A DNA stretch of 64,000 bases from Euphorbia lathyris (GCF_963576675.1 NC_088911.1:74119256-74183255); one strand, 5' to 3'. Shown: positions 35,201 through 48,000, counted from the stretch's first letter. The notes: generated by a model not told the origin, from the letters alone. Made by a program: numbers and translations.

Positions 35201-38200
35201 CAAAAACAAAAATAATCCAATTAACTCTCAACATAAAGCAAGAAAATGAGTAAAAGGAAAGGTTGTTATATCGTTATAATCATAATATAAGCAGAGTGTG
35301 AACGGTGTATAAGCAGTAACTTTAATAAATTAATACTGTTAACTTTTCTAAATAGACAGATTTAACAAATAAAAGTAGATAAGCAGACCAAATTATCTTA
35401 ATTTAGTATTATGATCAACAATTAAAAGTTTCAATTTACCACATATCATTGAATTGTAGTAAGAGATTCTCCCAAAAACAAACTACAAGCCAAATCAACG
35501 ATTATGCAGGCAGGTACATAAATAATAATATACAGAGAAAAGCAATAAATAACAAACCTGAACGGGAGTGGATGGGCCAGCCTCATCAACCCGATTTCCC
35601 CCATCATCAAATAAAGCTCGCACCTGATAAGGAATTTGAAGTCTCCAAGGTGGGTTAACTTTTCAAACTTAATTTGAACACATTAAGATGTAAAATTGAT
35701 TTAAAGACAGCATCACTCCAATAAACCAACCTTTCCAAATGCTTCTCCACAAACCACTACATCCCCTCTTTTAAGTGTTCCCTTTTGTACAATAAATGTA
35801 GCAACAGATCCTTTAGATTTGTGCAGACCTGCCTCAATAACTGTACCCTTCGCATTTCTATGTGGATTAGCCTTCAACTCTTGTAACTGAAACAATCATT
35901 CAAAAGGTTAAAACACAAAGACGGTTGATAACTTATAATTTATAAGCAAGAAATACATGCAATTTATTCAGATGAGAAGATGAATAGATGCCCACAACTG
36001 TACTAAAATTTTCCGGCACGCACCTCTCATATCAAGGTTTTTTTTGTTAAATAAGAGAGAGAGAGAGAGGATCACAGATGTTGGATATCGTATAAGAATT
36101 TGGGTCAAGAAGATGGATGGGAATGCCTAAACCAAGCTATCATTAGGATACACCCTCCCAACACACTAAGAAGAGGTTGGGGAGTACTTTAAGAAACCAT
36201 AGCATCGCACAAGCATCATTCTCCTTGTATTAGTGCAATGTGCCTATGTTAAATCTATGCTACAGCACTCCAATCATGGAGTTTTTTCAAAGGTATCACT
36301 AGAAATCCGATCATATTCATCAACAACACTGCAAGTATTTGTGATCACAAGTACATATCTATATGCGTTTAAATAGTTCTTGATGTTTCTACACTGCTCT
36401 GCTCATTAAAAAAAAATCATATTCAAAACTCAATACATTCTCACATCTACAATAGAAGATATCACTTTTAAACAGAAGGCTTTTCCTTCCTAAACAACTA
36501 CTTCCAGCCACTAGTGGTATACATTTCCAGCTAAACTATTCTACCTAGAGACAGCACAAAGGTGAGAAAGATAGTTTGTCGCAACAAGATAAATTGGAAG
36601 TTCAACAATCCAAATCTCACAACCAAATGATTTGTAGACCTCAATCATATTGTCACATATACCCAGAATTTAAGAACCAATTAGCTGACAACTAGTTAAA
36701 TTTACTAACCTCGGCAACAAGCATAATAGTTTCTAACAAATCGTCAACATTTTGCCCCTTGAGAGCACTGATCTGTTAAAGAAGGTAGAAAGAAGAAGCA
36801 TCAATCTAACCGGAATAGAGCATAAAGTAATTATGCAAGAAAAATAAATGGGATAAATATCAAACCTTAACCATTGGGATGTCACCACCCCAATCTTCAG
36901 GCATGAGACCAAGAGAAGAAAGGTCTTGCATGACTCTTTCTGGATTAGCTCCATCTTTATCAATCTGGTGGCGTGGAAAAAAAATGCCAAAAAGAATTAG
37001 CAAGGCCTAGCTCCAGCACCAAACAAACCAAATGCAGTCTTAAGTGCAAGAAACTCTAATGTCATACAAAACAGAGGAGTCATTTTAGTTGCCATACCTT
37101 ATTTATAGCAATAACAATGGGAACTCCAGCTGCTTTGGCATGAGCTATGGCCTCACTAGTTTGAGGACGAATTCCATCATCAGCTGCCACCACAATAATA
37201 GCAATATCTGTTACCCTGGCCCCACGAGCTCTCATAGCTCCAAATGCCTACATGAGCACATAGTACAGATGTCATTTAAAAGGCAAGTAAGTACAAGCAT
37301 GGTACGGTTTACAGTTAACTAACACATAAAAAAAAGAGTCATAAGTTGCTTAAAAAGTGATCGATTCAGACCAGATAGTTCTAGCAACTACTACCAAGAG
37401 AATTATATTTTGGCAGCTTACCTCATGCCCAGGAGTATCAAGGAAAACACAAGGTCGCATCTTGCCATCAACAGGTACCAGAACTTTATATGCACCAATT
37501 CCTTGAGTAATCCCACCAGCTTCTGAGGCAGCAACCTGCGAATTATTTGCTGTTAAGTTTAATTCTGTGTTTATCATTGTAGAGCTGATCACACATAGAT
37601 TCAAAGCCCACTTAATCAATAACAAGATTAAATGAATGATTTTTTTACTGGACTCGTTTTTATCAGTGAAATAAAATTTGCTAGGCCATGAAGGGCAGAA
37701 TAACATAGAAAAAGTAGTAGTTAATATTCATCCAACAAGCTAAGAAAGTTGCTACATACCTTGCTTTTACGAATGTAATCCAGTAAGGTTGTCTGTGAAG
37801 CAAAAAGAACAGGGGAAGGTATTAGAAAAATCTTATACTTAGTAACTCAAAATAGAGTAAGGGACAGCAAGCCCCCGGAAGAAATAAGAGAAGAGATAGA
37901 GAACAATGGTGCTTCACCTTGCCATGATCTACATGCCCCATTATAGTAAGGACAGGAGGCCTCTCTTCCAGTTTTTCCAGATCCTCTTCGTCTAGAATTT
38001 CCCTTTTCCTTGCCATTTGTTCCAATCTAACAGGATCAGCTTCTATGACCTCAACATCATACTCCTTGCATATCATCTTTACTATGTCCTTATCCAAAGT
38101 CTGTACTCCATCAGGCCTAATCCCCTTTGAGTACAGAGATCCAAGAATTTCACCTTCATTGATGGCCAAGTTGTAGGCCAACTCCTCAATTGACATTCCA

Positions 38201-39477
38201 TCTTCTGCAACCTCCAAAATTTCTACTTTGACTGGGGCTGCCTCTTTGGCAGCCTGAAGTCTAGCAGCCTTCCGACTAGCTTTACTCCATTTTCTCCCTT
38301 TCCTAGCTGCACCCGGAATAGAGACATTCAGCTCTGATGTCTCATCATCAGGAATTTCATCATCAACAATTCGTCTTCGCTGTCCTGTTGAAACTTTCTT
38401 CCTGTCTCTGAACCTTCCAGGGGCAGGGCCCTTTCCTGGTCTTGTGGGTGTCAAAACTGACTGAGCAATTAGAGGATCAACAACTGGCTTTTTCCGAGCA
38501 AACTTGTCAACTAGAATTGGTCCACTGTTTTTTTTAGCACTCAAATCAGCTGCATCAGTAACTGGTGGCTTTTGAGTCGCTCCCACATCCTTCAAGATAA
38601 CAGGTTTCTTTATCGTGGGGGGAGGAGCTACACTTGGCTTCATCTGTAACTTGGGTTGAGGTCTCATTGGTGGCTGCAACGGTCTTACAGGAACACTAGG
38701 CTGATGTTCTGGCTTTGTCTCTTCCCTTGAAATAGGTTCTTTCACTAGTTTATTATTAATCTTAGGAGCTTCCTTCACAACTTTTTGCACAGCTGCCACA
38801 GTGTCTCCTTTCCGCCATACACTCTTCAAAGTCTTAGTTTTCTGAGTAGCAGCTGGACTCCCAGGTTTTGCCATTCTCGAATTAATAGCCAGGTTAGATG
38901 GTGTAATTTTATTTACATTTCTACTGTCTTTCCTATTATCACTAGAATTACCCAGTCCATTGGGTTTAGAAGTTCCAAGTTTTTCAGCTTTCTCCAACAC
39001 CTCACCAAGAGACTCAATGACCTTATTCATCTCTTGTTCTTCATCATCATCACTATTATTAGAACTCCCAACATCCCTCGAAGGGTTCAAATCAACAGAG
39101 CTCATACCCAAAAGGGATTCACCTTTAGAAGGAGACTTTAACACAGGCTTAGGTGCAGGCTTAAGTAGGATTTCATTGTCAGCATCATCAGTACAGCTTG
39201 CTCTAAATGAACTATTACTAGAATCAAGGGATACTGCATTACCTTGTTCAGCAATGAAATCTGTAGTAGTAACTGAATATTTACAAACACAATGCCATCT
39301 CTTACCACTCCTAAGACTCCGTTTAGTTAAAGAAACTCTTCGAACAAGTGAATATGAAGACGAAGAAGAAGAAGACTCTGAAGAACTGGAAGTGGCTGCT
39401 CCCACACTTAAGCTTCCTAAGCTAATCAAAGAGGCCAAAGACGGCATGCTTCCTACAAGAACCACCATTGAACCCAT
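27130..39477 (-). CDS. FUG1: plastid translation initiation factor IF-2 (12 exons)
   Basis: GTPase that places initiator fMet-tRNA on the chloroplast 70S ribosome. Exons in transcript order: 39477-37918, 37792-37760, 37535-37422, 37247-37098, 36964-36866, 36772-36710, 35886-35731, 35623-35558, 35050-34814, 32682-32407, 30437-30249, 27291-27130 (stop TAA 27132-27130). All introns are GT-AG and phase 0, and the joined product is about 1034 aa with no stop. The N-terminus ([17 protein letters not shown], then a Ser-rich stretch) looks like a chloroplast transit peptide, followed by a long low-complexity Pro/Lys-rich part. The IF2_N domain is at about 427-480. G motifs are GHVDHGKT 514-521, GGIT to 541, DTPGHE 564-569, NKID 618-621 and SAL 654-656. 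The domain II beta barrel follows (exons 7-9), then the KVDVQGSIEA region and the C-terminal fMet-tRNA binding domain, ending EEAGINV. Length and start fit the FUG1 family (about 1020-1030 aa). It looks intact and functional. Confidence 0.97.
27463..27480. repeat. (CA)n microsatellite in intron 11
   Basis: About nine CA units in the last intron of the IF-2 gene. Confidence 0.85.
27695..29109. mobile_element. non-autonomous Mutator-like element in IF-2 intron 11, 10-bp TSD
   Basis: 1415 bp with long terminal inverted repeats. The left end GGGTAAATTTCAT and the right end AATTTACCC are inverted copies, and similarity continues inward for about 170 bp (the CACACTTTGGTGTACAACC and GGTGACCTCCCACTA words occur in both arms) and more weakly to about 330 bp. 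It is flanked by a perfect 10-bp duplication TAATTTTAGG (27685-27694 and 29110-29119). TIR length and a 9-11-bp TSD are typical of Mutator-like elements. The interior (about 28060-28740) shows no transposase; small ORFs there have no recognisable content. It lies within the 2.96 kb last intron. Confidence 0.92.
29237..29270. repeat. poly(A) tract in intron 11
   Basis: About 34 A on the plus strand, possibly the tail of an old retroposed fragment; the flanks 29270-29650 have no other recognisable structure. A minus-strand ORF over it only reads the homopolymer. Confidence 0.7.
31143..31389. repeat. tandem duplication of about 127 bp in intron 10
   Basis: Copies at 31143-31269 and 31270-31389 share ACAAGCACCACAACCCTGGC, GATGCTATTTTTGCTAGGTGTC and GAATTGGGCCTTTAACTA. 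The first copy has a longer T run. Intron 10 (30438-32406) otherwise holds AT-rich sequence and a GC-rich patch at 31060-31140 with AGGCGCTAG/CCTAGGTGAGGC words of the type common in dispersed plant repeats. Confidence 0.85.
33486..33942. mobile_element. small inverted-repeat element in IF-2 intron 9
   Basis: About 457 bp. The left end AGGCTTAATACATCAGTTGC and the right end (reverse complement AGGCTAAATACATCAAGAGC) are about 70-bp inverted repeats that continue through CCCCTTGAACTTGTCC and AAGCTTGATTGGCCC. No coding capacity is seen. The interior shows short direct repeats with GGGGCAA words. No clear target-site duplication was found in the A-rich flanks, so the superfamily is undecided (Mutator-like is plausible). 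Confidence 0.75.
36052..36069. repeat. (GA)n microsatellite in intron 6
   Basis: About nine AG units inside the intron between the exons at 36772-36710 and 35886-35731. Confidence 0.8.
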
Positions 39478-39911
39478 CCAAATTAAACAAGTTATCTCTC
39501 CCTCAGTCCCACTCTATCCAAACAGGAAAACCCTCTATAATTCCATGCTTGAAGAAGGAAATTAAAGGAGAAAAAAAAAGTTCACAAATTCATGCCCTCG
39601 ACTGTAAATCAATTGAAACTCAGACAGGAGAAGATGAAGTAGAAGGAATAGCAGAAGTTACCTCTCTTATAATGCAATTAGGCAAATAACCAATTGAGAA
39701 TTGTTGGCAGAGAGAAGAAAGTGAGAAGGGAAGACGAGAGAAAGGTTTCTGTGGATGGCACGGAATTGGAGATATAAGCCAAAAATTGGCATTTGTGTGG
39801 TTGCTCTCTTCCTGTCTATATTTTCCATCTGATAAGGCTCCAACCCTTCCTATTTTTCCAAAAAAAAAAAAAAATACTTATTATCTTTTTTTTCTTTCGT
39901 TTTTACTTATA
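39478..39911 (-). promoter_or_regulatory. 5' leader and promoter interval of the IF-2 gene
   Basis: Only about 435 bp separate the IF-2 start codon from the Helitron end at 39912. On the minus strand a weak TATA-like word (TTATATC) with a nearby CCAAT occurs at about 39772-39790, followed downstream by C/T-rich sequence. The exact transcription start is not determinable. The possible splice pair in the leader (donor at about 39660, acceptor at about 39603) would give an intron under 60 nt and is not claimed. Confidence 0.45.
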
Positions 39912-39940
39912 CTAGTCGAAAACCCGTGCGATGCACGGGT
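39912..39940 (-). mobile_element. Helitron 3' terminus
   Basis: Read on the minus strand, a perfect 7-bp hairpin (CCCGTGC-ATC-GCACGGG, 39939-39923) is followed by a short T-rich spacer and CTAG, with T as the next flanking base. Helitron 3' ends have a GC-rich hairpin about 10 bp before CTRR and insert between A and T. The body would extend to the right (40-42.8 kb, AT-rich, no RepHel ORF). The 5' TC end was not identified, so it would be a non-autonomous copy. Confidence 0.6.
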
Positions 39941-42820
39941 ATGAAACTTTTATATAATTTAGATAAATAAATAAATTGACATATTTACTTTTAAATAATT
40001 TTATATCATGGTATGAAAAAAAAATTATATGATGTATATTTAAAATTAATATATATTTTTTAATGATAATTCAAATTAAATTAATTTTAAAAATAATTGA
40101 CTGTTTTTTTATAAAATTTTAACTAAAGATGAATGATTTATTTATTTTTACAAAATTCAATGATTTGTACTTTTTAGGAATTTTAATACATTTTCATATT
40201 TCAAATATTCTGTGAAACAATAATAATAAAATAGCAGATTAATTAACAAATATATTAGAATATAATAAAAAACCAAAAATTGAATTAAAGTATAATTAAA
40301 ATTAAATATTATATTTACGATATAAAAGAATTACAATATAGGTTAAACAAAAATTGAATTAAACTACAATTAAAATTCAATATTATATCTACGATACAAA
40401 AGAATTACAATCTATGTTAAAATGGAAGCAACATCAATATATTATTCTATAAACTATTACAATAAATACTTTTCTAATGTTGCATATGAAGAAACTTTAT
40501 CAATTCAATATGTTACATATAAAAAAAAATAAAATTCGTAAGAATTAGTCACAAATTCATCTTGATGATAATTATTTTGGTTGACGGAATTTCATGATCA
40601 CCAAGTATTCGAATTCAATTATTCATTCTGCTACAATAACCCAATATATCTAATTGAATCAGTTTAAGATGATGATTTCTCCTATTTTCATCTTGTAATA
40701 TCTCATCAAGACATTCGATCAATTTGTTCTTCATTCTTTCACTATATAGAATATCAGTCATACTCGCAGATATCACTTATTTGACTTCATTAATATTTTC
40801 TAATAATTATATATTATTGAATTTTGTAAGTAAGAAAAACAAACAAAAGAATTGAAAAAAAATGAAGGGACGAAAAAGACAATTAGGAGAGAACCATCTT
40901 CCACTCGGGTTTTTTTATTTTTGAAAATAAGAGAGAATGTCGAGACATAAGCGTATAAAGAGGAGAGTGAAAATATTTTTTGCCCATTAATTAAACATTT
41001 TGTTTTTTCTTAATAAAGTATTAAGTCCATAAATTAATTTTAGTTAAATAGAATTAAATCGCAATTGTAACCACTCAGTACAAAAAAAAACGTTTTATAA
41101 TTAATATGTGAAATTAATTATATTAATTAGAATCATTATGTTCAACATTTGAGAATTTGAAGAGATTCAAATAATAATATTTTCTTAATTAATATTTTTC
41201 AATAATTTGTCCTATAATCATATTTCATTTTCATCTGTTAAAAACTCTTGAAATACTAACAATTTTGTACGAACCATAATATAATAGTTAAAAATTATAT
41301 AAGCCAATGTTGCAAAAGCAATTATCTCAATATCCATAATTAATGTACATTTTTAGGATTTTGAGCATCAAAATTTATTTTTATTTACCTTGATTTTGAA
41401 TTCGTATCTAGCATAATCCACTTTCTTCAAGAATAAACATCTTATCAAGCGTATTAGACGCTTACAATCTCCTTGTCTAGAAAATAACTTCTTGATAATA
41501 ATAATAATAATAATATAACATAATTTATCTTGAAATAAACTTCATTGTAAGTATAATATTCCAATATCTCTTTAATATTTTATTTAATATGTCTCAAACT
41601 TCAATGAACAACTATCGTCTGAAACTTTATATCTATTTGTACCAAAATGCATAAAAATAAAAAATACAATCCATATCAATTAGCTAAACTCAAACTAAAA
41701 AAATGTGTGGATTTCAACATGTTCCGAATTAGAAAAATTAATCTAACTTCAACTAAAACTAAAAATTGAGTTCATAAAAAGCCGAAAATCTAAATTTTAG
41801 TTAGAGTTAACAATCAAAACAATAACACCTAGGAACATATACTAAAAAAGAATGCAAATATACAAAATCTTTATTTTAGTCATTTTGAAAAATAAATAAA
41901 TAAAAAAGAAAACATGGATAAGGTAGCAAGAGGTATGGAATTTGGATAACGACAGAAATGGAATTTCATCTCTGAAAGATGAAACTATAACAACAATTGT
42001 TTAATAAAAATAAAACAACAGCACAATTGAGAAAGTCAAAAATTGAGTTCATATAAAGCCGAAAATCTAAATTTTAGTTAAGAGTTAGCAATCGAAACGA
42101 TAACACCTAACAACATATACTAAAAAAGAATACAAATTTACAAAAAAATTTATTTTAGTCATTTTGAAAAAAAAAATAAAAAAGAAAACATGGATAAGGT
42201 AGCGAGGGGTATGGAACCTGGGTAACGACAGAAATGGAATTTCATCTCTGAAAAATGAAACTATAACAACTATTGTTTAATAAAAAGAAAACAACAACAC
42301 AATTGAGAACAAAAATAACTACAACATATGAAAAAAAAATCGAATAATTACCTTGAGAAACATAAGAATTTCTTGTAATTTTTGACACTTTTGTGTTTTC
42401 CGGTTTTAGTTGTTCATGCATCTTCTATTTCTGTCGGATTTCTTCAATTGAAGCTATCAGTTTGGAAAAAAAAAAAGAAAATATGGATAAGATAGCGAGA
42501 GGTATAGAACCTGGGTAACAACAGAATGAATCTGAAAGATGAAACTATAACAACTATTGTTTAATAAAAATAAAACAACAACATAATTGAGAACAAAATA
42601 ACTACAACATATGAAAAAATCGAATATTTACCTTCAGAGATATAATATTATCTATCGTGACCAATGAATATAATGGTGGAATACTATCTATCATGCTTTA
42701 TATAGAAGTTTATTTGTGACTTTTGGATTTCCTTTGCTTTGTGTTTTTTCATCTTCCCGTAACTTTTGCTTTCTTTTATTATTTTAATTAATAGGCTAGT
42801 AATATATTTTTCTCTCTCTT
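39941..42820. other. AT-rich non-coding stretch
   Basis: No ORF with protein-like content on either strand. It contains near-direct duplications such as 40290-40390 (AAAAATTGAATTAAA..TACAATTAAAATT..AATATTATAT twice), and the tandem repeats listed at 41760-42635. It is probably the body of the non-autonomous Helitron whose 3' end lies at 39912 (inference). Confidence 0.5.
41760..42635. repeat. three-copy direct repeat, period about 280 bp
   Basis: Copy a at about 41760-42036, copy b at 42038-42350 and partial copy c at 42468-42635 share AAAATTGAGTTCATA.AAAGCCG, AACATGGATAAGGTAGC, GAAACTATAACAAC.ATTG and ACAATTGAGAACAAAA. Copies differ by substitutions and small indels. No coding potential. 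Confidence 0.8.
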
Positions 42821-43112
42821 TTAGATCTATCTTCTCTTTTTCAGATTTGGCTTCTCTCTCTCAGATCTGTTGTCATGGTGAAGAATTTTTATGAAGATGG
42901 AGAATTTTGAGATCTATCTTCTCTCTCTCTCAGATCTATTTCTCTCTTTTAGATCTATCTCCTCTCTTTCAGATCTCTCTTCTCTCTCTAAAACACAGGA
43001 TCAATTTTATAACTCAATTTTCTCTCTCTCTCTCTCTCAATTAGTTATAACTAAATTAACTATAACTAATAGTAGAATTTAAGAAAAGTAAATCTCTCTC
43101 TCTCTCTCGGCG

Positions 43113-45062
43113 ATGACCAAGGCGATCGTGAAGGTTAAGGGGGATGGGTCGGTGAAGGCAGGCGGCTGGCCTATGTCGGATCTGGTGGTGGCGGGGCGCG
43201 GGCGGGGCAATGACTCCGGGATCGATGAGGCGTGGGCGGCGGCGGATGATGGGAGATCCGAGGGATCTCCTCGGGGGAGGAGGCGGAGCAGCGGGATTCG
43301 GAGGGATCGGTCGAGGGATAGGAGTAGATCGGAGTGGGTGGATGGTGGGGAGGCGGATCCGGCGGTTTCGACGGGGGGTGCTAGGGGTGCGTCGGTGCCG
43401 TTGGGGGCTTCTAGGGATGCGGCGGCCGATCGGGGGCTGGAAGGTGTTGGTGCCGCGACCGCAGCCCTAGACTCGTTTTTCGCGGAGGGACGCGCGCATG
43501 ATTCCGGAGTTAGAGGGCCGCTTCCGGTGCTTAGGCCACAGGGAGTACCGGCCGTCTCTCCCCAGCAGGATGAGCATGCCGTGCAACTTTCGTTGGCCGC
43601 GCAGGCCGCGCTGGCCGTGCAAGCCGCACAGGCCGCGCAAGCCGCTCAAGCGGGAGTTTCCGTGGATTTGGGTGGCCCCTCCTGGAGGGATAAGTTGCTA
43701 GGGGTGTCAGAGGAGGATCCCATGATGGAGGTGGATGCTTTTGAGAATGATTCCGGGGATTTTCTCTCTGATTCCGATTCTGAGGATGGAGAGCCTGATA
43801 ACCCGCTGTGTCCTAGGATCCGGATGTCCTCAGATGACAAGCGGGTCATGAGATCGAAGTGGAAATTGGCGTTAATCGTCACTGTGTTGGGGAAAAGGAT
43901 CGGTTTCAATTATTTTGCCCAGAGGATCCAGGCTCAATGGGCAAAGAAAGGAAAGGTTACTATCACAGACCTTGAAAATGACTATTATGTCATTAAATTC
44001 ACAAGGGCTGAGGATTTCAATGCTGTTGTGAATGGTAGTCCGTATATTATCTCCAATCATGTGTTGGCTCTGAGACCTTGGGTCCCAAATTTTGATCCCC
44101 ATGATTGCTCTGTTAACAGGATCCTTACTTGGGTTAGGTTCCCGGGCCTACCTCTTGAATACTACAGTGATAGGTTCCTGAACAAGATTGGTAGCCTTGT
44201 TGGGAAAGTCCACCATGTTGATAAGACTACCATTGGGGCAGTGAGAGGCAAGTTTGCCAGGGTCTGTATCGATATTGATCTCGCTAAGCCTCTTCTTTCT
44301 CAGTTCTGTACTCAAAACAAGGTCTATCATATTGAATATGAAGGTATACACAACATCTGCTATGAATGTGGTATGTTTGGCCATACCCTTGAGGGTTGTC
44401 CTAAGAGGAGGAAGGACGTGGAGGAGTTGGTGTAACCTATCATAGGCGAAGCTGAGAAGAGTCAAGGGGAAGTAAGGAGCTTTGGCCCATGGATGCTTTC
44501 CAAGAGGCCAGTGAGAAGGAAGCCACGGGCTAATGTTAATGCTAATCATTCACCAGATATCAGTACGAAGATGACTACTCTCCAGATTGCTCCTGAGATA
44601 AAGGTCAGACCCCCGGATATTAAGAAGGGGATTGAGACTGGAGTGGACTCAGCTTCGGGTTCCGGGTCAAGGTTCGGTGTTTTGTCTATGGAGGAAGATC
44701 AGGACTTGGATCCTTCTGATAAGTAGATTGATTTAAGCATGCCTGGTCTGGAGTCGGTAGAGCATGCCTCTAGTCTGGGTAATTCTATTAATCCTCTCTA
44801 TGTCTCTAATGCTTCTGCTAAAGGCAAAGAGATTCCCCAGTCTATCCTGTCAGTTGGGAAGGGTTTGAGTAGGGAGGCGAGTACTCTACATCCTCCTGTT
44901 GATGCTCCTATTGGTAAGACTATAGGAGTGAGTAAGTTAAACATGAAGAATCCCAAAGGGAAACCTAAAAAGAACCTTCATGGTTTGAATTCTTTGGATA
45001 AAAGGGGTCCTTCTGGGACCGCCTCTAGGCTCTCCGGAGCCCCGAACAAATACATGATCTAG
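43113..45062 (+). pseudogene. LINE ORF1 (DUF4283-type RNA-binding protein with zinc knuckle)
   Basis: About 649 codons in one frame with two internal stops (TAA 44433, TAG 44724). The first 190 residues are Gly/Arg/Ala-rich low complexity. The DUF4283-like domain follows at about residues 245-390 (KWKLALIVTVLGK, LENDYYVIKFT, LALRPWVPNFDP, VRFPGLPLEYY). A CCHC knuckle CYECGMFGHTLEGC is at about 417-430, then FGPWMLSKRPVRRKPR, the usual post-knuckle motif of plant LINE ORF1, which here lies after the first stop. That the motif follows the stop in frame shows the stop is a mutation. GC content of the first 600 bp is much higher than in the surroundings. Confidence 0.85.
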
Positions 45063-45095
45063 GGTTTGGGCCTGCGTCTGTAGTCTCCCCCTCTG

Positions 45096-48000
45096 ATGGA
45101 CTTCTTCGTTTGGAATGTTAGAGGTGCGGCGAGCAAGGCTACCCGCATTCATGTCAATGATCTCATTAAACAGTTTAACCCTTCCTGCTTTGTCCTTCTT
45201 GAGACCAAGGTTAGTGGAGCCAAAGCAGATGAGGTGGTTAGAAAGTTTAAGAATTGGAATTGCGTTAGGTCGGAGGCTACTGGCCGGGCAGGGGGGATTT
45301 GGCTCTTTTGGAAGCCAGGTCAAGTCAATATTGATATTGTTACTATGGACAGTCAATTCATCCATAGTAAGGTGTGTTACCCGGGTAATAAACCCTTCTT
45401 TATTACCTTCATCTATGCTGATCCTGTTTCGACTAACCGAAGAAGGCTGTGGGAGATCCTTCATTCTTTTAGCTCTAACATGGTGGAGGCGTGGTTGGTT
45501 GCCGGGGATTTTAATGACATTGCCCTCTTGAGTGATCAGAGAGGAGGGGGTAATCATTATGTGAACCAGTGTCTTAATCATAAACAAAGTATGGATATGT
45601 GCGGGCTTTCGGACCTGGGTGCTGCTGGCCACAAATTTACCTGGAAAAGGAATAGTGTGTTTGTTAGGTTGGATAAGGTGTACGCTAATGTTGCAGTGAT
45701 TTATAGGTTTCCTGAGGTCAAGGTACTTAATCTCCCTTTCCGTCACTCAGACCATTGCCCTATCCTCATTAATTTGGTCAAAGGAAATCGGCTGAAAGGT
45801 AATAGACCTTTTAGGTATCTGGTGGCTTGGGAGTCTCACCCCGAGTTTAAGGATTTCGTTAAAAGCAATTGGCATCCCCACTCTGATGTTCTCCTCGCTA
45901 CTGAGGAATTCAGGAGGAATGTGGCTGTTTGGAATAAAAATACTTTTGGTCATATTATCAGGAGGAAGAACAAACTCTTGAGGAGAATGGAAGGTGTTCA
46001 GCGTTGCTTGGAGGTTCGTTTTGATCATAGCCTGAATGGTCACCTAAGAGCTCTTCAGAACGAGTTGGAAGCTGTGCTTAGACAGGAAGAGCTTCTGTGG
46101 TTCCAGAAATCTAGGAAGGCTTGGATTCAAGACGGGGACCGGAATACTAGGTTTTTCCACCTCTCAACGATCATTAGGAGACAGCGAAATAGGATCGAGG
46201 CTATTAAAGACGCCAGTGGTGAGTGGATTTTTGAGGAGGAGGACATTCGGCGCCTTGCCTTTGATTTCTACAAGGACCTGTTCAGAGAGGAAGCTGTGGA
46301 CCTAGAGAGTGCCCACTCTGGCATTTCCTTTCCTCGTTTGGGGGAGGATGCTATTAATAATGCTTTCCATCCCATTGAGCTTAAAGAGACTGATCTGGCC
46401 TTCTCCAGCATCGGTTCCACTAAGGCTCCTGGTATTGATGGTACCCCCGCTAGTTTCTATCATAAACACTGGGACACTGTTAAAGAGGGTATATACAGCT
46501 TTGTGTTAGGTGTCTTTGGTGGTTCGAACGATATCAGTTTGGTTAATAAAACCCTCCTTGTCTTGATTCCTAAGGTTTCCAAGCCTTCTTCCTTTCTCTA
46601 GATGAGACCCATCAGTCTTTGTAATGTCTTGTATAAAGCTATTACTAAGATTGTGGCTAATAGAATCCGGAAGATCCTTCCGGATATTATCAGCCAAAAT
46701 CAAGGGAGCTTTGTTCCTGGAAGACAATTGATGGATAACGTTGTTATTGCCCAGGAGGTTGTCCATTCTATGAAGATTAAGAAAGGCAAGAAAAGGATCG
46801 TGGCTCTCAAGCTGGATCTGGAGAAAGCCTATGATAGGTTGAACTGGAGCTTTCTTCTGGATAGTTTAGCCAAAGCTGGTATCCCGGAGAACTGGAGGAA
46901 TTTGATTGGAAAGTGTATCTCCTCTCCTGTTTTCCAGGTTATGATCAATGGGGATATGTCGGATGAGTTCTCTCCATCCAGGGGTATTCGTCAAGGGGAT
47001 CCTATGAGCCCCTTCCTTTTTGTTATTGCCATGGAAAGATTGTCTCACCTGATCCAAGAGGTGGTGAGCAAAGGGACTCTCCACCCTGTTTCCATCAACA
47101 GACATTGCCCCCCTGTTACCCATTTACTCTTTGCTGATGATGTCATGCTTTTTGTGGAGGGTAATGAGGAACAAATTAAGGCTGTGATGGATATCCTCGA
47201 CTGCTTTTGTGAGGCTTCTGGCCAGAAGATTAACATCCATAAATCCCGTATGCTTTGTTCCAAGAATATGGATAATAGCTTGTGTAGAAGACTGAGTGAG
47301 ATATCTGGCATTCCCCTGACTCAATCGTTTGGGAAATACCTTGGGGTCCCTCTTCATAGTGACAGGGTGTCCAAAGCCTCTTTTAAAGACATTTTGGACA
47401 AATCTAACGGTTTGTGTGCTAGCTGGAAAGCTAATTCTCTTTCCCTTGCAGGTCGCCTTACTTTAATCCAGTCTATCAACTGCGCTGCTCCAAATCACAT
47501 CATGCAAGCCTGTAAGCTCCCTGAGCCGGTCCTCAACGACCTTGATAAAATTAATCGGCGTTTTCTGTGGGGAGAGTCTGGGGATGGGAGGAAGATTCAC
47601 CTGGTCCCTTGGAAGGAAGCCTGCCAGCCTAAGAGCAGGGGGGGTCTTGGTATAAGGCAAGCTAAGGACAATAATAAAGTCCTGTTAATGAAGCTTCTTT
47701 GGAGAATGTGGCAATCCCCCTCCTCCCTTTGGGTTCGTCTTCTGTGCGGCAAGTATAGGAAAGATAGCATCTTTGGTGGCCCGAAGGAGAGGGTTGTCAG
47801 CTGTTCCTTCCTCTAGAAAGGGCTTAGTGCTGTTTTTGCTGAGTTCTGTACGGGGATTGGCTTGGAGGTGGGTAATGGGAGATCCATTAGTTTCTGGTAT
47901 GACACCTAGATTGGTGACAAACCGTTGATTGAGGTGTGCATCGCCCCTCCGCCGAATGATCTTCTCTCCTGGAGAATTGCTGATGTGGTGGACTCAGAGG

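Noticed and set aside
27130..39477. Bacterial contamination or plastid DNA insertion as source of the IF-2 gene
   Set aside because: Eleven GT-AG introns, a transit-peptide-like N-terminus and surrounding plant transposons show a nuclear gene.
38785..39689. Plus-strand ORFs (up to 201 aa) opposite the first IF-2 exon
   Set aside because: They are shadows of a long coding exon with biased codon use; the minus strand encodes a recognisable IF-2 with splice sites.
43467..43701. Alternative-frame ORFs inside the GC-rich start of LINE ORF1
   Set aside because: GC-rich low-complexity sequence leaves all frames open; the frame that leads into the DUF4283-like domain and zinc knuckle is the real one.
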